From Flavivirga eckloniae (GTDB taxonomy: Bacteria > Bacteroidota > Bacteroidia > Flavobacteriales > Flavobacteriaceae), in assembly GCF_002886045.1 (NCBI RefSeq), contig NZ_CP025791.1:1510001-1574000 (forward strand): DNA of 64,000 nt, read 5' to 3'. Position 1 is the stretch's first letter. Every line of letters begins with the position of its first letter. Position numbers and translations under genes: made by a program. The notes beneath the pieces are model-generated. The model saw nothing but the letters and a program-made list of their open reading frames with translations. It had not been told where the DNA came from and did no database searches. Below are positions 18,938 through 28,019 of this stretch, piece by piece.

Positions 18938-19423
18938 CTAACTATTCTTCCGTAATTCAGCCATTTTAATAGCAGCAACAGCAGCTTCAGTACCTTTATT
19001 ACCATGTTTACCCCCAGATCGTTCTATGGCTTGTTGCATATTATTATCGGTGAGCACACAGAAAATAACTGGTGTTTCACGCGTTACGTTTAAATCTTTA
19101 ATGCCTTGAGACACGGCTTCGCAAACAAAATCGAAATGTTTTGTTTCACCTTGAATAACACTTCCTATGGCAATAACAGCATTAACCATTTGTTCCTGCA
19201 TTTTTTTACTGCCGTAAATAAGCTCGAAACTACCAGGAACATCCCAACGAATTATATTGTTTGGTAAAACACCATGGGCAATCAAAGTATCGTATGCGCC
19301 TTTGTATAAGCCTTCTGTTATAGTATGATTCCACTCTGAAACAACAATCCCAAACCGAAATTTACTCGCGTTTGGGATTGTTGTTTTATCGTAATCGGAT
19401 AAATTTTTATTTACCGTAGCCAT
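18938..19423 (-). CDS. ribH: 6,7-dimethyl-8-ribityllumazine synthase
   Basis: RibH performs the penultimate step of riboflavin synthesis, joining the ribityl-pyrimidine and dihydroxybutanone phosphate. The 161 residues show VVSEWNHTIT, the substrate-binding WDVPGSFELIYGSKKM, IGSVIQGETKHFDFVC with the catalytic His, and KHGNKGTEAAVAAIKM at the C-terminus. It follows the TPR gene by 15 bases on the same strand. Confidence 0.96.
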   Translation of the reverse strand: MATVNKNLSDYDKTTIPNASKFRFGIVVSEWNHTITEGLYKGAYDTLIAHGVLPNNIIRWDVPGSFELIYGSKKMQEQMVNAVIAIGSVIQGETKHFDFVCEAVSQGIKDLNVTRETPVIFCVLTDNNMQQAIERSGGKHGNKGTEAAVAAIKMAELRKNS

Positions 19424-19438
19424 ATGTATACCTAATAA

Positions 19439-20239
19439 TTAGTATTTATCTGCCAGCACTTGAGCTTTACCAATAAACACATCTACTTTAGATGCCTCGG
19501 TTGAATTAGGATAATCTTCCTTAATTCTCTCAAAATTAGCTAACGCCTTATCTGCTTTTCCTAGCTCTAAAGCAATTGTTCCTGCTTTAAACAGATACAT
19601 TGGTGTAGTATATTCATTATTGCGCATTTCGGCAGCTTCTTCGTAATATCCTAAAGCGTCTTCAGACTGATTTAGCTGAACAAAAGCATCTCCTATATTT
19701 CCTTTTGCTAAAGGCGCCAATACTTCATCTTCACTTTTAAAGTTTTCTAAATGCTCAATGGCTTTTTTATAATCTTTTAATCTTAAATAAGCCGTACCTG
19801 CATAATAACTTGCTAAATTAGCCGAAGGTGTACCACTGTACTCTTCAATAATATCTAACATACCAAACTTTCCTTCTCCTCCACTTAAAGCTAAATTGTA
19901 TAACGAGTCTTTAGCTGTACCAGTAACTGCCTGATCAAAATATTTCTGAGCCTGGAACATATCGTTCATAGCCGCCATTTGCTTTGGCTTGCCTATAAAC
20001 TCCTTGTATCCTAAAGATCCCAGAACAATTATTGCAACTACTCCTATAATTATAAAAATATACTTCTGATTCTTTTCTACAAATGCCTCTGTTTTCGAAG
20101 CTGTTTCATCAAGTGTATTGAAAACTTCTGCAGTAGTAGAGCCTTCTTCAATGTTTTGCTCTTTTTCTACCTTATTCTTAGGTTTGTATCCTCTTTTACT
20201 ATAAGTCGCCATGAATTCTATCTGTATTTGTGCCCGCAA
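19439..20239 (-). CDS. Membrane-anchored TPR protein (YfgM-like)
   Basis: The protein has a polar N-terminus, one membrane helix (YIFIIIGVVAIIVLGSLGY) and then about four tetratricopeptide repeats in the periplasm (for example ASYYAGTAYLRLKDYKKAIEHLENF). The better start is the internal ATG at 20212 (MATYSKRGYKPKNK), which removes nine atypical residues. YfgM-like proteins work near the Sec translocon and chaperones, but here this is an analogy only. Confidence 0.8.
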   Translation of the reverse strand: MRAQIQIEFMATYSKRGYKPKNKVEKEQNIEEGSTTAEVFNTLDETASKTEAFVEKNQKYIFIIIGVVAIIVLGSLGYKEFIGKPKQMAAMNDMFQAQKYFDQAVTGTAKDSLYNLALSGGEGKFGMLDIIEEYSGTPSANLASYYAGTAYLRLKDYKKAIEHLENFKSEDEVLAPLAKGNIGDAFVQLNQSEDALGYYEEAAEMRNNEYTTPMYLFKAGTIALELGKADKALANFERIKEDYPNSTEASKVDVFIGKAQVLADKY

Positions 20240-20382
20240 AAATATAATTTTTCTTCATAACTAAAAGGGTATTTATTTGATATTTTTCAATAATTTGCAC
20301 TTCTTTTTAAAGAGTTTAGCAACTAAATAGCCAATAACACCTATTAAACATTAAAATTCGATCGGCATAAGTCGCTTATTAT

Positions 20383-21462
20383 ATGATTTTAAAATCGCTT
20401 TCATTATTAAATTATAAAAACTTTGATAGTAAATCATTTACTTTCAATGATAAAATAAATTGCATTGTTGGCAATAATGGTATCGGGAAAACCAATGTAC
20501 TTGATGCTATTTATCATTTGTCCTTTGGAAAAAGCTATTTTAATCCGGTTGCAACTCAGAATATCAGGCATCATGAAGATTTTTTTGTTATAAATGGCGA
20601 CTACGAAAAGGACGAAAAAAACGAAAAAATAGTTGTTAGCTTAAAACGAGGGCAAAAAAAAGTTATTAAACGCAATGCTAAAATTTACGAAAAGTTTAGT
20701 GACCATATCGGTTTTTTACCTTTAGTGATTATTTCACCAGCCGATAGGGATTTAATTATTGAAGGCAGTACTACCCGACGAAAGTTTATAGATAGTGTGA
20801 TTTCACAAAGCGACAAAACCTATTTAAGTCATTTAATTAACTACAATAAAATACTGGCACAACGTAATGCCCTACTAAAATATTTTGCTTTAAACCATAC
20901 CTTTAACAACGATACTTTAGAAGTTTACAACAATCAATTGACCGATTATGGAACTGCTATTTTTGAAAAACGAGATGCTTTCTTAAAAACATTCATCCCT
21001 ATTTTTAAAGCTCGTTACGAGGCTATTAGTAGTGGTAACGAATCTGTAGACCTAGTATACCATAGCGATTTATTTGATGGCAAATTAAACACCCTTTTGC
21101 AAAATACCATTAATAAAGATAAAGCATTGCAATACACTAGTGTTGGTATTCATAAAGATGATCTGCATTTTAATATAGAAGGGCATCCTATTAAAAAGTT
21201 TGGAAGTCAGGGTCAGCAAAAATCATTTTTAATTGCCTTAAAATTGGCTCAATTCGATTTTATAAAAACGCAAAGTGGTGTAAACCCCATTTTATTATTA
21301 GATGATATTTTTGATAAACTAGATGAACAACGTGTGGCTCAAATTATAAAATTAGTAGATGATGAAAATTTCGGACAACTATTTATAAGCGACACGCATG
21401 CAGAGCGCACTGAAGCTGCCGTTAAGCAAGTACATCAATCATACGAAATTTTCAAGCTGTAA
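20383..21462 (+). CDS. recF: DNA replication and repair protein RecF
   Basis: This 359-residue SMC-like ATPase helps load RecA at gaps. The N-terminal [10 protein letters not shown] and Walker [10 protein letters not shown] are followed by [21 protein letters not shown]. The ABC signature reads [17 protein letters not shown], and Walker B is [16 protein letters not shown]. The length is normal. It is divergent from the TPR gene, with 143 bases between them for two promoters. Confidence 0.95.
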   Translation: MILKSLSLLNYKNFDSKSFTFNDKINCIVGNNGIGKTNVLDAIYHLSFGKSYFNPVATQNIRHHEDFFVINGDYEKDEKNEKIVVSLKRGQKKVIKRNAKIYEKFSDHIGFLPLVIISPADRDLIIEGSTTRRKFIDSVISQSDKTYLSHLINYNKILAQRNALLKYFALNHTFNNDTLEVYNNQLTDYGTAIFEKRDAFLKTFIPIFKARYEAISSGNESVDLVYHSDLFDGKLNTLLQNTINKDKALQYTSVGIHKDDLHFNIEGHPIKKFGSQGQQKSFLIALKLAQFDFIKTQSGVNPILLLDDIFDKLDEQRVAQIIKLVDDENFGQLFISDTHAERTEAAVKQVHQSYEIFKL

Positions 21463-21480
21463 ATTCAAGATATATTTTCA

Positions 21481-22168
21481 ATGAATCTTAAAGATCACTA
21501 TAACACTCTTTATAGAGAATCTATTCGAAAAATTTCTAACGATAACTATCAAATTGACAATTTAATTGATTCTCCTCTTGATAAAAGATTTGGCATAACA
21601 CTTATAATAAGACCTCCGTTAGAAGTTAAAAATAAGATTCAAGAGTTTCTTAATAAGCTCAAAGCAATAGAACCTAATCAATATTATTATCAAAATTCAG
21701 ATATTCATATTACAGTGATGTCCATAATATCATGCTACGATGGTTTTCATTTAAAAAACATAGATATATCAGAATATATAAAAGTCATCAACCAAAGTTT
21801 AAATTATAATACTGAACTTGAAATTAATTTTAAAGGAATTACTGCTTCACCGTCATGTTTAATGGTTCAAGGTTTTATGAATTATGAATCATGAATCGTT
21901 AAATATCATCCGAAATAATTTAAGAGAAAACTTTAAAAACACTACCTTAGAGCAAAGTATTGACAAACGCTACTCAATACAAACAGCTCATGCAACCATA
22001 TGTCGCTTTAGTGACAAATTAAATCAAAAATCTGAATTTTTAAAATCAGTTGAAGACTTTAGAAATTATGATTTTGGTAGCTTTAAAGTCAAAAATCTTG
22101 AATTAGTATATAATGACTGGTATCAAAAAGAAAAACATGTAAGAAGATTGTTTGACTTTAGTATTTAA
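21481..22168 (+). pseudogene. 2H phosphoesterase (LigT-like) gene split by a 7-bp frameshift
   Basis: Two open frames, 21481-21894 and 21884-22168, each carry one HxT motif of a 2H phosphoesterase: DIHITVMS in the first and TAHATICRF in the second. A functional enzyme needs both. At the junction three heptamers, ATGAATT-ATGAATC-ATGAATC, stand at 21877-21897. Removing one 7-bp unit gives the uninterrupted reading QGFMNYESLNIIRNNLRE and a protein of about 227 residues. The gene is therefore broken by unit gain, or may switch reversibly. The family acts on cyclic or 2'-5' phosphodiesters of RNA. Two separate half-proteins are less likely. Confidence 0.8.
21877..21897 (+). repeat. Three tandem heptamers ATGAATY causing the frameshift
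   Basis: The units are ATGAATT, ATGAATC and ATGAATC. Going from two to three copies adds 7 bases and shifts the frame by one. The second open frame can use the ATG of the second unit as a start. Confidence 0.85.
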
Positions 22169-22201
22169 ATTTCAAACAACCCAAAAACAGGACAAAATCT
22201 A

Positions 22202-22498
22202 ATGGCAAAACGAAACAACGAACATATAAGCATAAGTGATGCATTAAAAGAGTTTGTAGAAGCAAATAAATTAGAAAAAGGCTTAAACAAGGTTAATGTT
22301 GCAGACGCTTGGACCAAACTTATGGGCAATGGTGTAAATAACTATACAGCCTCTGTAAATTTAGAACGAGACACCCTATACGTACAACTGACTTCCAGTG
22401 TTTTAAGGGAGGAACTAAGTTATGGTAAGCAAAAAATAATCGATATGCTTAACGAAGATTTAGGTAAGGAAATTATTAAAAAACTGGTACTCCGATGA
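22202..22498 (+). CDS. DUF721-family protein
   Basis: This 98-residue protein matches the DUF721 (DciA-like) pattern: SISDALKEFVEANKLEKGLNKVNVADAWTKLMG, then a beta segment LYVQLTSSVLREELSYGKQKIIDMLN and the terminal LGKEIIKKLVLR. The DUF721 group includes DciA, a helicase-loading factor, though most flavobacterial versions are this short single domain. Location after recF and a DNA-related role are consistent, not proven. Confidence 0.85.
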   Translation: MAKRNNEHISISDALKEFVEANKLEKGLNKVNVADAWTKLMGNGVNNYTASVNLERDTLYVQLTSSVLREELSYGKQKIIDMLNEDLGKEIIKKLVLR

Positions 22499-22559
22499 TT
22501 AGATAAGTAAACTTTATGTAAAAATTTTCTTCAAAGTATAAAAGCTATTATTATTTGTG

Positions 22560-22567
22560 TATATTTG
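22560..22567 (+). promoter_or_regulatory. Promoter -7 box for the cold-shock gene
   Basis: TATATTTG matches TAnnTTTG and stands 26 bases before the cold-shock ATG. No clear TTG partner was found. Confidence 0.4.
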
Positions 22568-22593
22568 TCACTTAATTTTTTATATAACATAAC

Positions 22594-22785
22594 ATGAGTA
22601 AAGGTACCGTAAAATTTTTCAATGATTCTAAAGGTTTTGGATTTATCATTGAAGAAGACAACAACAAAGAACACTTCGTACACATTTCAGGACTTATCGA
22701 TGAAATTCGTGAAGGTGATACAGTAGAATTCGATCTACAAGAAGGTAGAAAAGGATTAAACGCCGTAAACGTAAAAGTAGTCTAA
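22594..22785 (+). CDS. Cold-shock domain protein
   Basis: This 63-residue protein is a single CSD with RNP1-like KGFGFI and RNP2-like HFVHIS, preceded by GTVKFFNDS. Such proteins bind single-stranded RNA and DNA and melt RNA secondary structure. It is a little shorter than E. coli CspA (70), usual for this phylum. It has its own promoter and a strong terminator. Confidence 0.93.
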   Translation: MSKGTVKFFNDSKGFGFIIEEDNNKEHFVHISGLIDEIREGDTVEFDLQEGRKGLNAVNVKVV

Positions 22786-22810
22786 TAAACATATACTTTA
22801 ATTTACAAAT

Positions 22811-22841
22811 AAAGTCTATCATAAAATGATAGACTTTTTTT
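22811..22841 (+). terminator. Rho-independent terminator after the cold-shock gene
   Basis: A perfect 10-bp stem, AGTCTATCAT (22813-22822) and ATGATAGACT (22826-22835), with a 3-base loop and a run of seven T. Confidence 0.85.
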
Positions 22842-22877
22842 ATGGAATTAATTTTATAATTAACTCAATTACTTTAT

Positions 22878-22925
22878 TTCCAGAGCGACCTGAGCAAAGG
22901 TAGTCGAAGTAAGCGAAAAATCTCT
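22878..22925. repeat. REP-like element with a GTCGAAGTAAGCGAAAAATCTC core
   Basis: AGAGCGACCTGAGCAAAGGTAGTCGAAGTAAGCGAAAAATCTC is a degenerate copy of the GAGCG-AGTCGAAG family seen also near 37.7, 48.1, 60.86, 61.2 and 62.7 kb. It sits between the convergent cold-shock and ndk genes. Confidence 0.55.
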
Positions 22926-22985
22926 ACATAGTCTTTTTAACTTATTTATGAATAAGATTCTTCGCTATACTTTGAATGACATTTT

Positions 22986-23405
22986 TTAAAACATTTCTCT
23001 ACCAGAAAAATGAAAAGCACCTTCTATAGCAGCGTTCTCATCACTATCACTACCATGTACAGCATTCTCTCCAATAGAAGCTGCATATAATTTACGAATA
23101 GTTCCTTCGGCAGCATCTGCAGGGTTTGTCGCTCCTATTAATGTTCTAAAATCTTCAACAGCATTGTCTTTTTCCAGAATAGCTGCAACAATAGGTCCAC
23201 GAGTCATATATTCAACCAGCTCTCCAAAAAACGGACGTTCTTTATGTATCGCATAAAATGCTTCAGCATCAGCCTTAGTCATTTGCGTTAATTTCATGGC
23301 TACGATTCTAAATCCTGAAGCCGAAATTTTTTCTAATATAGCTCCAATGTGTCCCTTTTCGACAGCATCAGGCTTAAGCATTGTAAATGTTCTGTTTGTT
23401 ACCAT
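22986..23405 (-). CDS. ndk: Nucleoside diphosphate kinase
   Basis: Ndk transfers the gamma phosphate between nucleoside triphosphates and diphosphates. The 139-residue chain has [13 protein letters not shown], the ATP-binding [18 protein letters not shown], and the active-site histidine in [12 protein letters not shown], followed by the usual [12 protein letters not shown] end. Monocistronic, with a good promoter upstream. Confidence 0.97.
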   Translation of the reverse strand: MVTNRTFTMLKPDAVEKGHIGAILEKISASGFRIVAMKLTQMTKADAEAFYAIHKERPFFGELVEYMTRGPIVAAILEKDNAVEDFRTLIGATNPADAAEGTIRKLYAASIGENAVHGSDSDENAAIEGAFHFSGREMF

Positions 23406-23426
23406 TTTATAGTTTTACTTTTGCTG

Positions 23427-23456
23427 CAAAAGTAATGTAATTATCATTAAAAACAA
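23427..23456 (-). promoter_or_regulatory. ndk promoter, TTG-N19-TACTTTTG
   Basis: Read on the minus strand, TTG (23456-23454) is followed after 19 bases by TACTTTTG (23434-23427), close to the Bacteroidota sigma-A consensus. The -7 box lies 21 bases before the start codon. Confidence 0.65.
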
Positions 23457-23652
23457 TCATTAAATTGTTAACCAACATAACACATTAAAATATCATTTGT
23501 ATTAAAGCGATTACAAAACGCATCTCTGCCTTGTTTGTTAAGTTTTATCGTCATTTTAGCCTATTAAATCTTATCTTTAATTACAATCACAAGCGTCATA
23601 ACAACTATTTGATTCATTATTCTGGTTAAAAAAAATTGTATCTTCGTCACCT

Positions 23653-24672
23653 ATGAATGAACAAGATATAACAAGTATAAAACAACTATTATCTAACCAA
23701 AAAAAGATTGTTATTGTACCTCATAAAAATCCAGATGGAGATGCTATTGGCTCTACTCTTGGCTTGTATCACTACCTTATTAAAGGTAACCATTTGGTAA
23801 ATGTTTTAGTTCCTAACGATTACCCTACCTTCCTAAAATGGATTCCGGGTAATGATGTTATTCTAAAACATGATTCTCAAACCAAAGTCTGCGATGCGTT
23901 AATAGAAAATGCAGATATTATTTTCACTTTAGATTTTAATGCTTTTCACAGAACCGGCAATATGGAAACGGTATTAGCTAATAGCAATGCCTTAAAAATC
24001 ATGATCGATCATCATCAAGCACCCGATGATTATGCTACTTATATGTTTAGCGATGTTAGCATGAGTTCTACTTGCGAAATGATATACAATTTTATTGATA
24101 TGTTAGGTGATACTGACCTGATTGATTCCAACATTGCGACCTGTTTATATGTTGGTATAATGACAGACACTGGTTCCTTTAGGTTTTTATCTACCACAAG
24201 CAAAACCCATAGAATAATAGCCCAACTCATTGAAAAAGGCGCAAATAACACCAACATTCACAACAATGTTTACGATACTAACAGTTATGAACGCTTACAA
24301 CTTCTGGGGTGCGCTTTGAGCAACTTAAAAGTAATTCCAGAATCGAGAGCAGCTTATATAACGCTTTCGCAAGAAGAATTAAACAAATACAATTATAAGA
24401 AAGGCGATACCGAAGGCGTTGTTAATTATGCTTTATCATTAAACAACACGGTACTAGCTGCTATTTTTATTGAAGACAAGCAAGAAGGTATTGTAAAAAT
24501 ATCGTTACGCTCAAAAGGACATTTTTCTGTTAACGAATTATCAAGAGCGCATTTTAACGGTGGTGGCCATACCAATGCAGCTGGAGGAAAAAGCTATTTA
24601 TCTCTAGAGGATACGGTTGCTAAATTTATTAGTATATTGCCTAGTTATAATAAAGCCCTAAATAATGAATAA
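23653..24672 (+). CDS. DHH-family phosphoesterase (NrnA-like)
   Basis: This 339-residue protein has the DHH order of motifs: PHKNPDGDAIGS, FTLDFNAFHRTG, MIDHHQAP and MTDTGSFRF, then the DHHA1 substrate domain ending in HFNGGGHTNAAGG. NrnA-type enzymes degrade short oligoribonucleotides (nano-RNA), c-di-nucleotide products, and pAp. It overlaps gldI by 8 bases. Confidence 0.9.
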   Translation: MNEQDITSIKQLLSNQKKIVIVPHKNPDGDAIGSTLGLYHYLIKGNHLVNVLVPNDYPTFLKWIPGNDVILKHDSQTKVCDALIENADIIFTLDFNAFHRTGNMETVLANSNALKIMIDHHQAPDDYATYMFSDVSMSSTCEMIYNFIDMLGDTDLIDSNIATCLYVGIMTDTGSFRFLSTTSKTHRIIAQLIEKGANNTNIHNNVYDTNSYERLQLLGCALSNLKVIPESRAAYITLSQEELNKYNYKKGDTEGVVNYALSLNNTVLAAIFIEDKQEGIVKISLRSKGHFSVNELSRAHFNGGGHTNAAGGKSYLSLEDTVAKFISILPSYNKALNNE

Positions 24673-25207
24673 ATTACTAACACTAGCCATTGTTTTACTG
24701 GCCATAAACTGTAAAACACCAGAAGCTCGGCGACCGGAATCAGTTAAAACCGGCTCTTTTATAGATGCTTCTGTAGAGCGCAATAAAAAACTAAATGCTC
24801 AAGAGCAAGCTTCCATAGAAAAAATCATGCAAGAACAAGGCAAGAATTATATCGCTTCAGAAAGTGGCTTTTGGTATTATTACAATAACAGAATAGAATC
24901 CGATACTTTAAAAAAACCTCTTTTTGGAGATATTGTAAACTATAATTACAATGTAAAAGCGTTAAATGGCAGCCTGATATATTCTAAAGAAGACCTTAAA
25001 ACACAAGTCTATACCATGGATAAAGAAGAATTGTTTACGGGTTTACGCGAAGGTTTAAAGCTAATGAAAACCGGAGAAACCGTTACCTTTCTTTTCCCAT
25101 CTCAAAAAGCCTACGGTTATTATGGCGATGAAAAGAAAATAGGCAGTAATACACCGCTAATTTGCGAGGTTACAATAAATTCAATTACCCAAAATCAAAC
25201 AAATTAA
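24665..25207 (+). CDS. gldI: Gliding-motility lipoprotein GldI (FKBP-type PPIase)
   Basis: This is a 180-residue lipoprotein with Cys16 in the lipobox LAINC and the distinctive [27 protein letters not shown] segment of GldI. The FKBP domain is at about residues 90-175 ([35 protein letters not shown]). GldI is needed for folding of gliding or type IX secretion components. The overlap with the DHH gene and the following PPIase gene form a folding operon. Confidence 0.9.
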   Translation: MNKLLTLAIVLLAINCKTPEARRPESVKTGSFIDASVERNKKLNAQEQASIEKIMQEQGKNYIASESGFWYYYNNRIESDTLKKPLFGDIVNYNYNVKALNGSLIYSKEDLKTQVYTMDKEELFTGLREGLKLMKTGETVTFLFPSQKAYGYYGDEKKIGSNTPLICEVTINSITQNQTN

Positions 25208-25208
25208 A

Positions 25209-26336
25209 ATGATTTTTTTAAAAAACACTATCAAAATTTTAACATTTGCTTTTTTAATAGCTCTAGTTTCATGTAAAGCCCAATACCCAGAACTTGAAGA
25301 TGGCATATACGCAGAATTTGTAACCACAGAAGGTATTATGGTTGCAAAATTAGCACATAAAAAAGCGCCAATAACTGTTGCCAATTTTGTATCGTTAGCA
25401 GAAGGTACAAATACTGCTGTTGATGACGAATATAAAGGAAAAAAATTCTATAATGGGCTTATTTTTCATCGCGTTATCGATCAATTTATGATACAAGGAG
25501 GTGACCCAACGGGAACTGGATCTGGAAGCCCTGGTTATAAGTTCAGAGATGAGTTTCACCCGGATTTAAAACATGATAAACCTGGTATTTTATCTATGGC
25601 AAACTCCGGACGCAATACAAACGGAAGCCAATTCTTTATTACAGAAGTTCCAAAACCTCACTTAGATAACGGATATAACGTTTTTGGTGAATTGGTTATT
25701 GGTATAGATGTTCAAGACAGTATTTCTAATGTAAAAACTGCAGCTGGCGATAAACCTGTAGAAGATGTTGTTATTAAGGAGTTAAACATTATTAGAAAAG
25801 GTAAAGACGCTAAATCCTTTGATGCACCTAGTACATTTAGTAATCATTTTGCAGAAGCAGAACGTAAAGAAAAAGAAAGAAAAGCTAAAGCAGAAGCTAT
25901 TATTAAGGCAACAAAAGAAAAATTTAATAAACAAAAAGCTGAAGCAACCTTATTGGATTCTGGCTTACAGTATATTATTACCGAAAAAGGTACTGGCGAA
26001 AAATTACCTGAAAATGCCAGTGTACTTACACATTATGCCGTATATTTTGAGAACGGAAAATTACTCCAAACAAGTAAATTGGAAATTGCCGAAGCGCTTG
26101 ATGCTGTAAATGAAAAAAGTAAAGCTGCAAATCGATACCGCCCTATAACTGCCGATATTGGTCCAGACGCAGAAATGATTGCTGGTTTTAAAGAAGGGGT
26201 TAGACAGTTAAGTGTTGGTGACAAGGCAACCTTATTTATTCCTTACCATTTGGCTTATGGCGAATCTGGTGGTAGAGGTATTCCTCCTAAATCTAATATT
26301 ATTTTTGAAGTCGAAATACTAGAGCTTTTAAAGTAA
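25209..26336 (+). CDS. Fused cyclophilin-FKBP peptidyl-prolyl isomerase lipoprotein
   Basis: Two different prolyl isomerase folds occur in one 375-residue lipoprotein (lipobox LVSC). The cyclophilin domain spans about 30-195, with [19 protein letters not shown] and [17 protein letters not shown] Lys/Glu helix follows (about 210-245), then an FKBP domain about 260-375, with [20 protein letters not shown] and [17 protein letters not shown]. It probably assists folding of exported proteins at the periplasmic face. It starts one base after gldI. Confidence 0.92.
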   Translation: MIFLKNTIKILTFAFLIALVSCKAQYPELEDGIYAEFVTTEGIMVAKLAHKKAPITVANFVSLAEGTNTAVDDEYKGKKFYNGLIFHRVIDQFMIQGGDPTGTGSGSPGYKFRDEFHPDLKHDKPGILSMANSGRNTNGSQFFITEVPKPHLDNGYNVFGELVIGIDVQDSISNVKTAAGDKPVEDVVIKELNIIRKGKDAKSFDAPSTFSNHFAEAERKEKERKAKAEAIIKATKEKFNKQKAEATLLDSGLQYIITEKGTGEKLPENASVLTHYAVYFENGKLLQTSKLEIAEALDAVNEKSKAANRYRPITADIGPDAEMIAGFKEGVRQLSVGDKATLFIPYHLAYGESGGRGIPPKSNIIFEVEILELLK

Positions 26337-26348
26337 AACACAAAACGT

Positions 26349-27278
26349 ATGCATACATTAAAATTTGATTGGAACCCTGTAACTGGAATTGACATTGTTG
26401 GAAATTTCAAGATACATTTCTATAGCCTCATGTGGGTCGTTGCCTTTATAGTTGGCTGGTACATTATGAAACGTATTTTTACTAAGGAAAAAGTATCTTT
26501 AGACTATCTTGATCCTTTATTTATATATACGGTACTGGCAACCATGCTAGGAGCACGTTTGGGGCATGTTTTATTTTATCAATCGGAATTAATATCGCAG
26601 GACTTTTTTAGTATTTTTCTTCCATTCAAATTTAAAGGCGGCTTTGAGTTTACCGGTTTTCAAGGTCTGGCAAGTCATGGTGCAGCCATAGGTATTATAC
26701 TCGGTATGTACTTGTATCGTAGAAAATACAAGTATAAGTCGTTATTATGGATTTTAGACCGTGTTGTTATTTCGGTTGCTTCGGGAGCTATTTTTATTAG
26801 AATTGGGAATTTTATCAATTCTGAAATTATAGGAAAAGTTACAGACTCTGGTTTAGGAGTTCGTTTTATTCAGGATGAATACTATAAAAGACAAATTACA
26901 CAACTTACAGGTATTAAAGACGTACAAAAAGCGTATAATGCAGTAACAGATAATCCGCAATTTGCCGAACTATTGGAAAAGGTACCGTATAGACACCCTT
27001 CGCAGCTATATGAATCTTTCTGCTACATTTTTGTGTTCTTAATTCTATGGTATTTCTATTCTAAAACCAAAAAAAGAGAGCAAACTGGTTTTCTATTTGG
27101 ATTATTTTTAATCTTATTATGGACCATTCGTTTCTTTATTGAGTTTACAAAAGAACCTCAAGGTGAAGAGTATATTAATTGGGCCAATTTAAATACAGGC
27201 CAATGGCTTAGTATTCCGTTTATTCTAATTGGTTTATACTTTATGTTTATTTACAAACCAAAAACAGCTGTTAAATAA
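26349..27278 (+). CDS. lgt: Prolipoprotein diacylglyceryl transferase
   Basis: Lgt adds diacylglycerol to the lipobox cysteine, the first step of lipoprotein maturation. The 309 residues hold about seven membrane helices, with the conserved IRIGNFINSEIIG and YRHPSQLYESFCY motifs and WTIRFFIEFTKEPQ near the end. The many lipoproteins coded in this window are its clients. The next start codon lies one base after its stop. Confidence 0.94.
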   Translation: MHTLKFDWNPVTGIDIVGNFKIHFYSLMWVVAFIVGWYIMKRIFTKEKVSLDYLDPLFIYTVLATMLGARLGHVLFYQSELISQDFFSIFLPFKFKGGFEFTGFQGLASHGAAIGIILGMYLYRRKYKYKSLLWILDRVVISVASGAIFIRIGNFINSEIIGKVTDSGLGVRFIQDEYYKRQITQLTGIKDVQKAYNAVTDNPQFAELLEKVPYRHPSQLYESFCYIFVFLILWYFYSKTKKREQTGFLFGLFLILLWTIRFFIEFTKEPQGEEYINWANLNTGQWLSIPFILIGLYFMFIYKPKTAVK

Positions 27279-27279
27279 G

Positions 27280-27774
27280 ATGTTTTTTAAACGTTTTTCT
27301 TTATTGATTTTTATTATTTCGAGTGGTTTAGCATTAAGCCTATCGTCTTGTAAAAAGGATAAAAAAATTATAAAACAAACCGAAGTGGCTTTTAAAAAAG
27401 AAGGCGAATTTATCATTTTCAAGTCCATTGATTCCACACAGATAAAACTAGATATTGAAATAGCCGATACCGATTTCGATATTCAAACCGGGCTCATGTA
27501 CAGAAACTCGATGGATAAAAACAGAGGTATGCTTTTCGTTTTCGAAGACGAAAGAGAGCGTTTCTTTTATATGAAAAACACCAAAATACCTTTAGATTTA
27601 ATTTATATAAACGAGAAAAAAAATATAGTGAGCTTTCAAAAAAACGCAAAACCGTTTGATGAAAGCTCCTTACCTTCTACGTTTCCCGCAAAATATGTGC
27701 TAGAAATTAATGCCGGTTTAGTTGATACCTGGGGAATTTCTGTTGGCGATAGCATAAGTTACACCACAAACTAA
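27280..27774 (+). CDS. DUF192-family lipoprotein
   Basis: From the ATG at 27280 the protein has 164 residues: a type II signal ending LSLSSCKK, then a DUF192 domain with TGLMYRNSMDKNRGMLFVFEDERERFFYMKNTKIPLDLIYI. An upstream in-frame ATG at 27229 lies inside lgt and yields a poor signal, so I reject it. DUF192 proteins are small extracellular beta-barrels of unknown role. Confidence 0.87.
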   Translation: MFFKRFSLLIFIISSGLALSLSSCKKDKKIIKQTEVAFKKEGEFIIFKSIDSTQIKLDIEIADTDFDIQTGLMYRNSMDKNRGMLFVFEDERERFFYMKNTKIPLDLIYINEKKNIVSFQKNAKPFDESSLPSTFPAKYVLEINAGLVDTWGISVGDSISYTTN

Positions 27775-27903
27775 TATTTAATACCAGTATTAACTTTTTA
27801 GAAAATACAAAATAGAGGAGATTCTTCGCTCGCTTCAGCTCCGCACAAGTAAGTCGCTCCGAATAACATTACCAACTTAAACACTGCTAACCGTACACTG
27901 CTT

Positions 27904-28012
27904 ACTGAACACTGAATACTGAATACTGAATACTGAACACTGAACACTGAACACTGAACACTGAATACTGAATACTGAACACTGAATACTGAATACTGAA
28001 TACTGAACACTA
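27904..28012. repeat. Fifteen tandem ACTGAAY heptamers next to the valS stop
   Basis: Fifteen units of ACTGAAC or ACTGAAT run without any break in phase from 27904 to 28008 and end in ACTA, eight bases before the valS stop codon. On the valS transcript the tract would be a 3'-untranslated repeat of TTCAGTR. A degenerate prelude (AACACTGCTAACCGTACACTGCTT) precedes it. A long minus-strand reading frame through the tract (SVFSVQY repeats) is not a gene. Confidence 0.9.
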
Positions 28013-28019
28013 AAAAAAA

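Noticed and set aside
20213-20239. Longer start for the TPR protein (MRAQIQIEF...)
   Set aside because: The internal ATG at 20212 gives the family-like MATYSKRGYKPK opening; the upstream residues look non-coding.
25819-26109. Lys-rich open frame within the PPIase gene
   Set aside because: An out-of-frame reading of the AT-rich helical linker in the fused isomerase.
27798-28010. Minus-strand reading frame of about 70 codons with SVFSVQY repeats
   Set aside because: It is only the translation of the ACTGAAY heptamer tract; a 7-base unit with no internal stop makes an open frame by chance.
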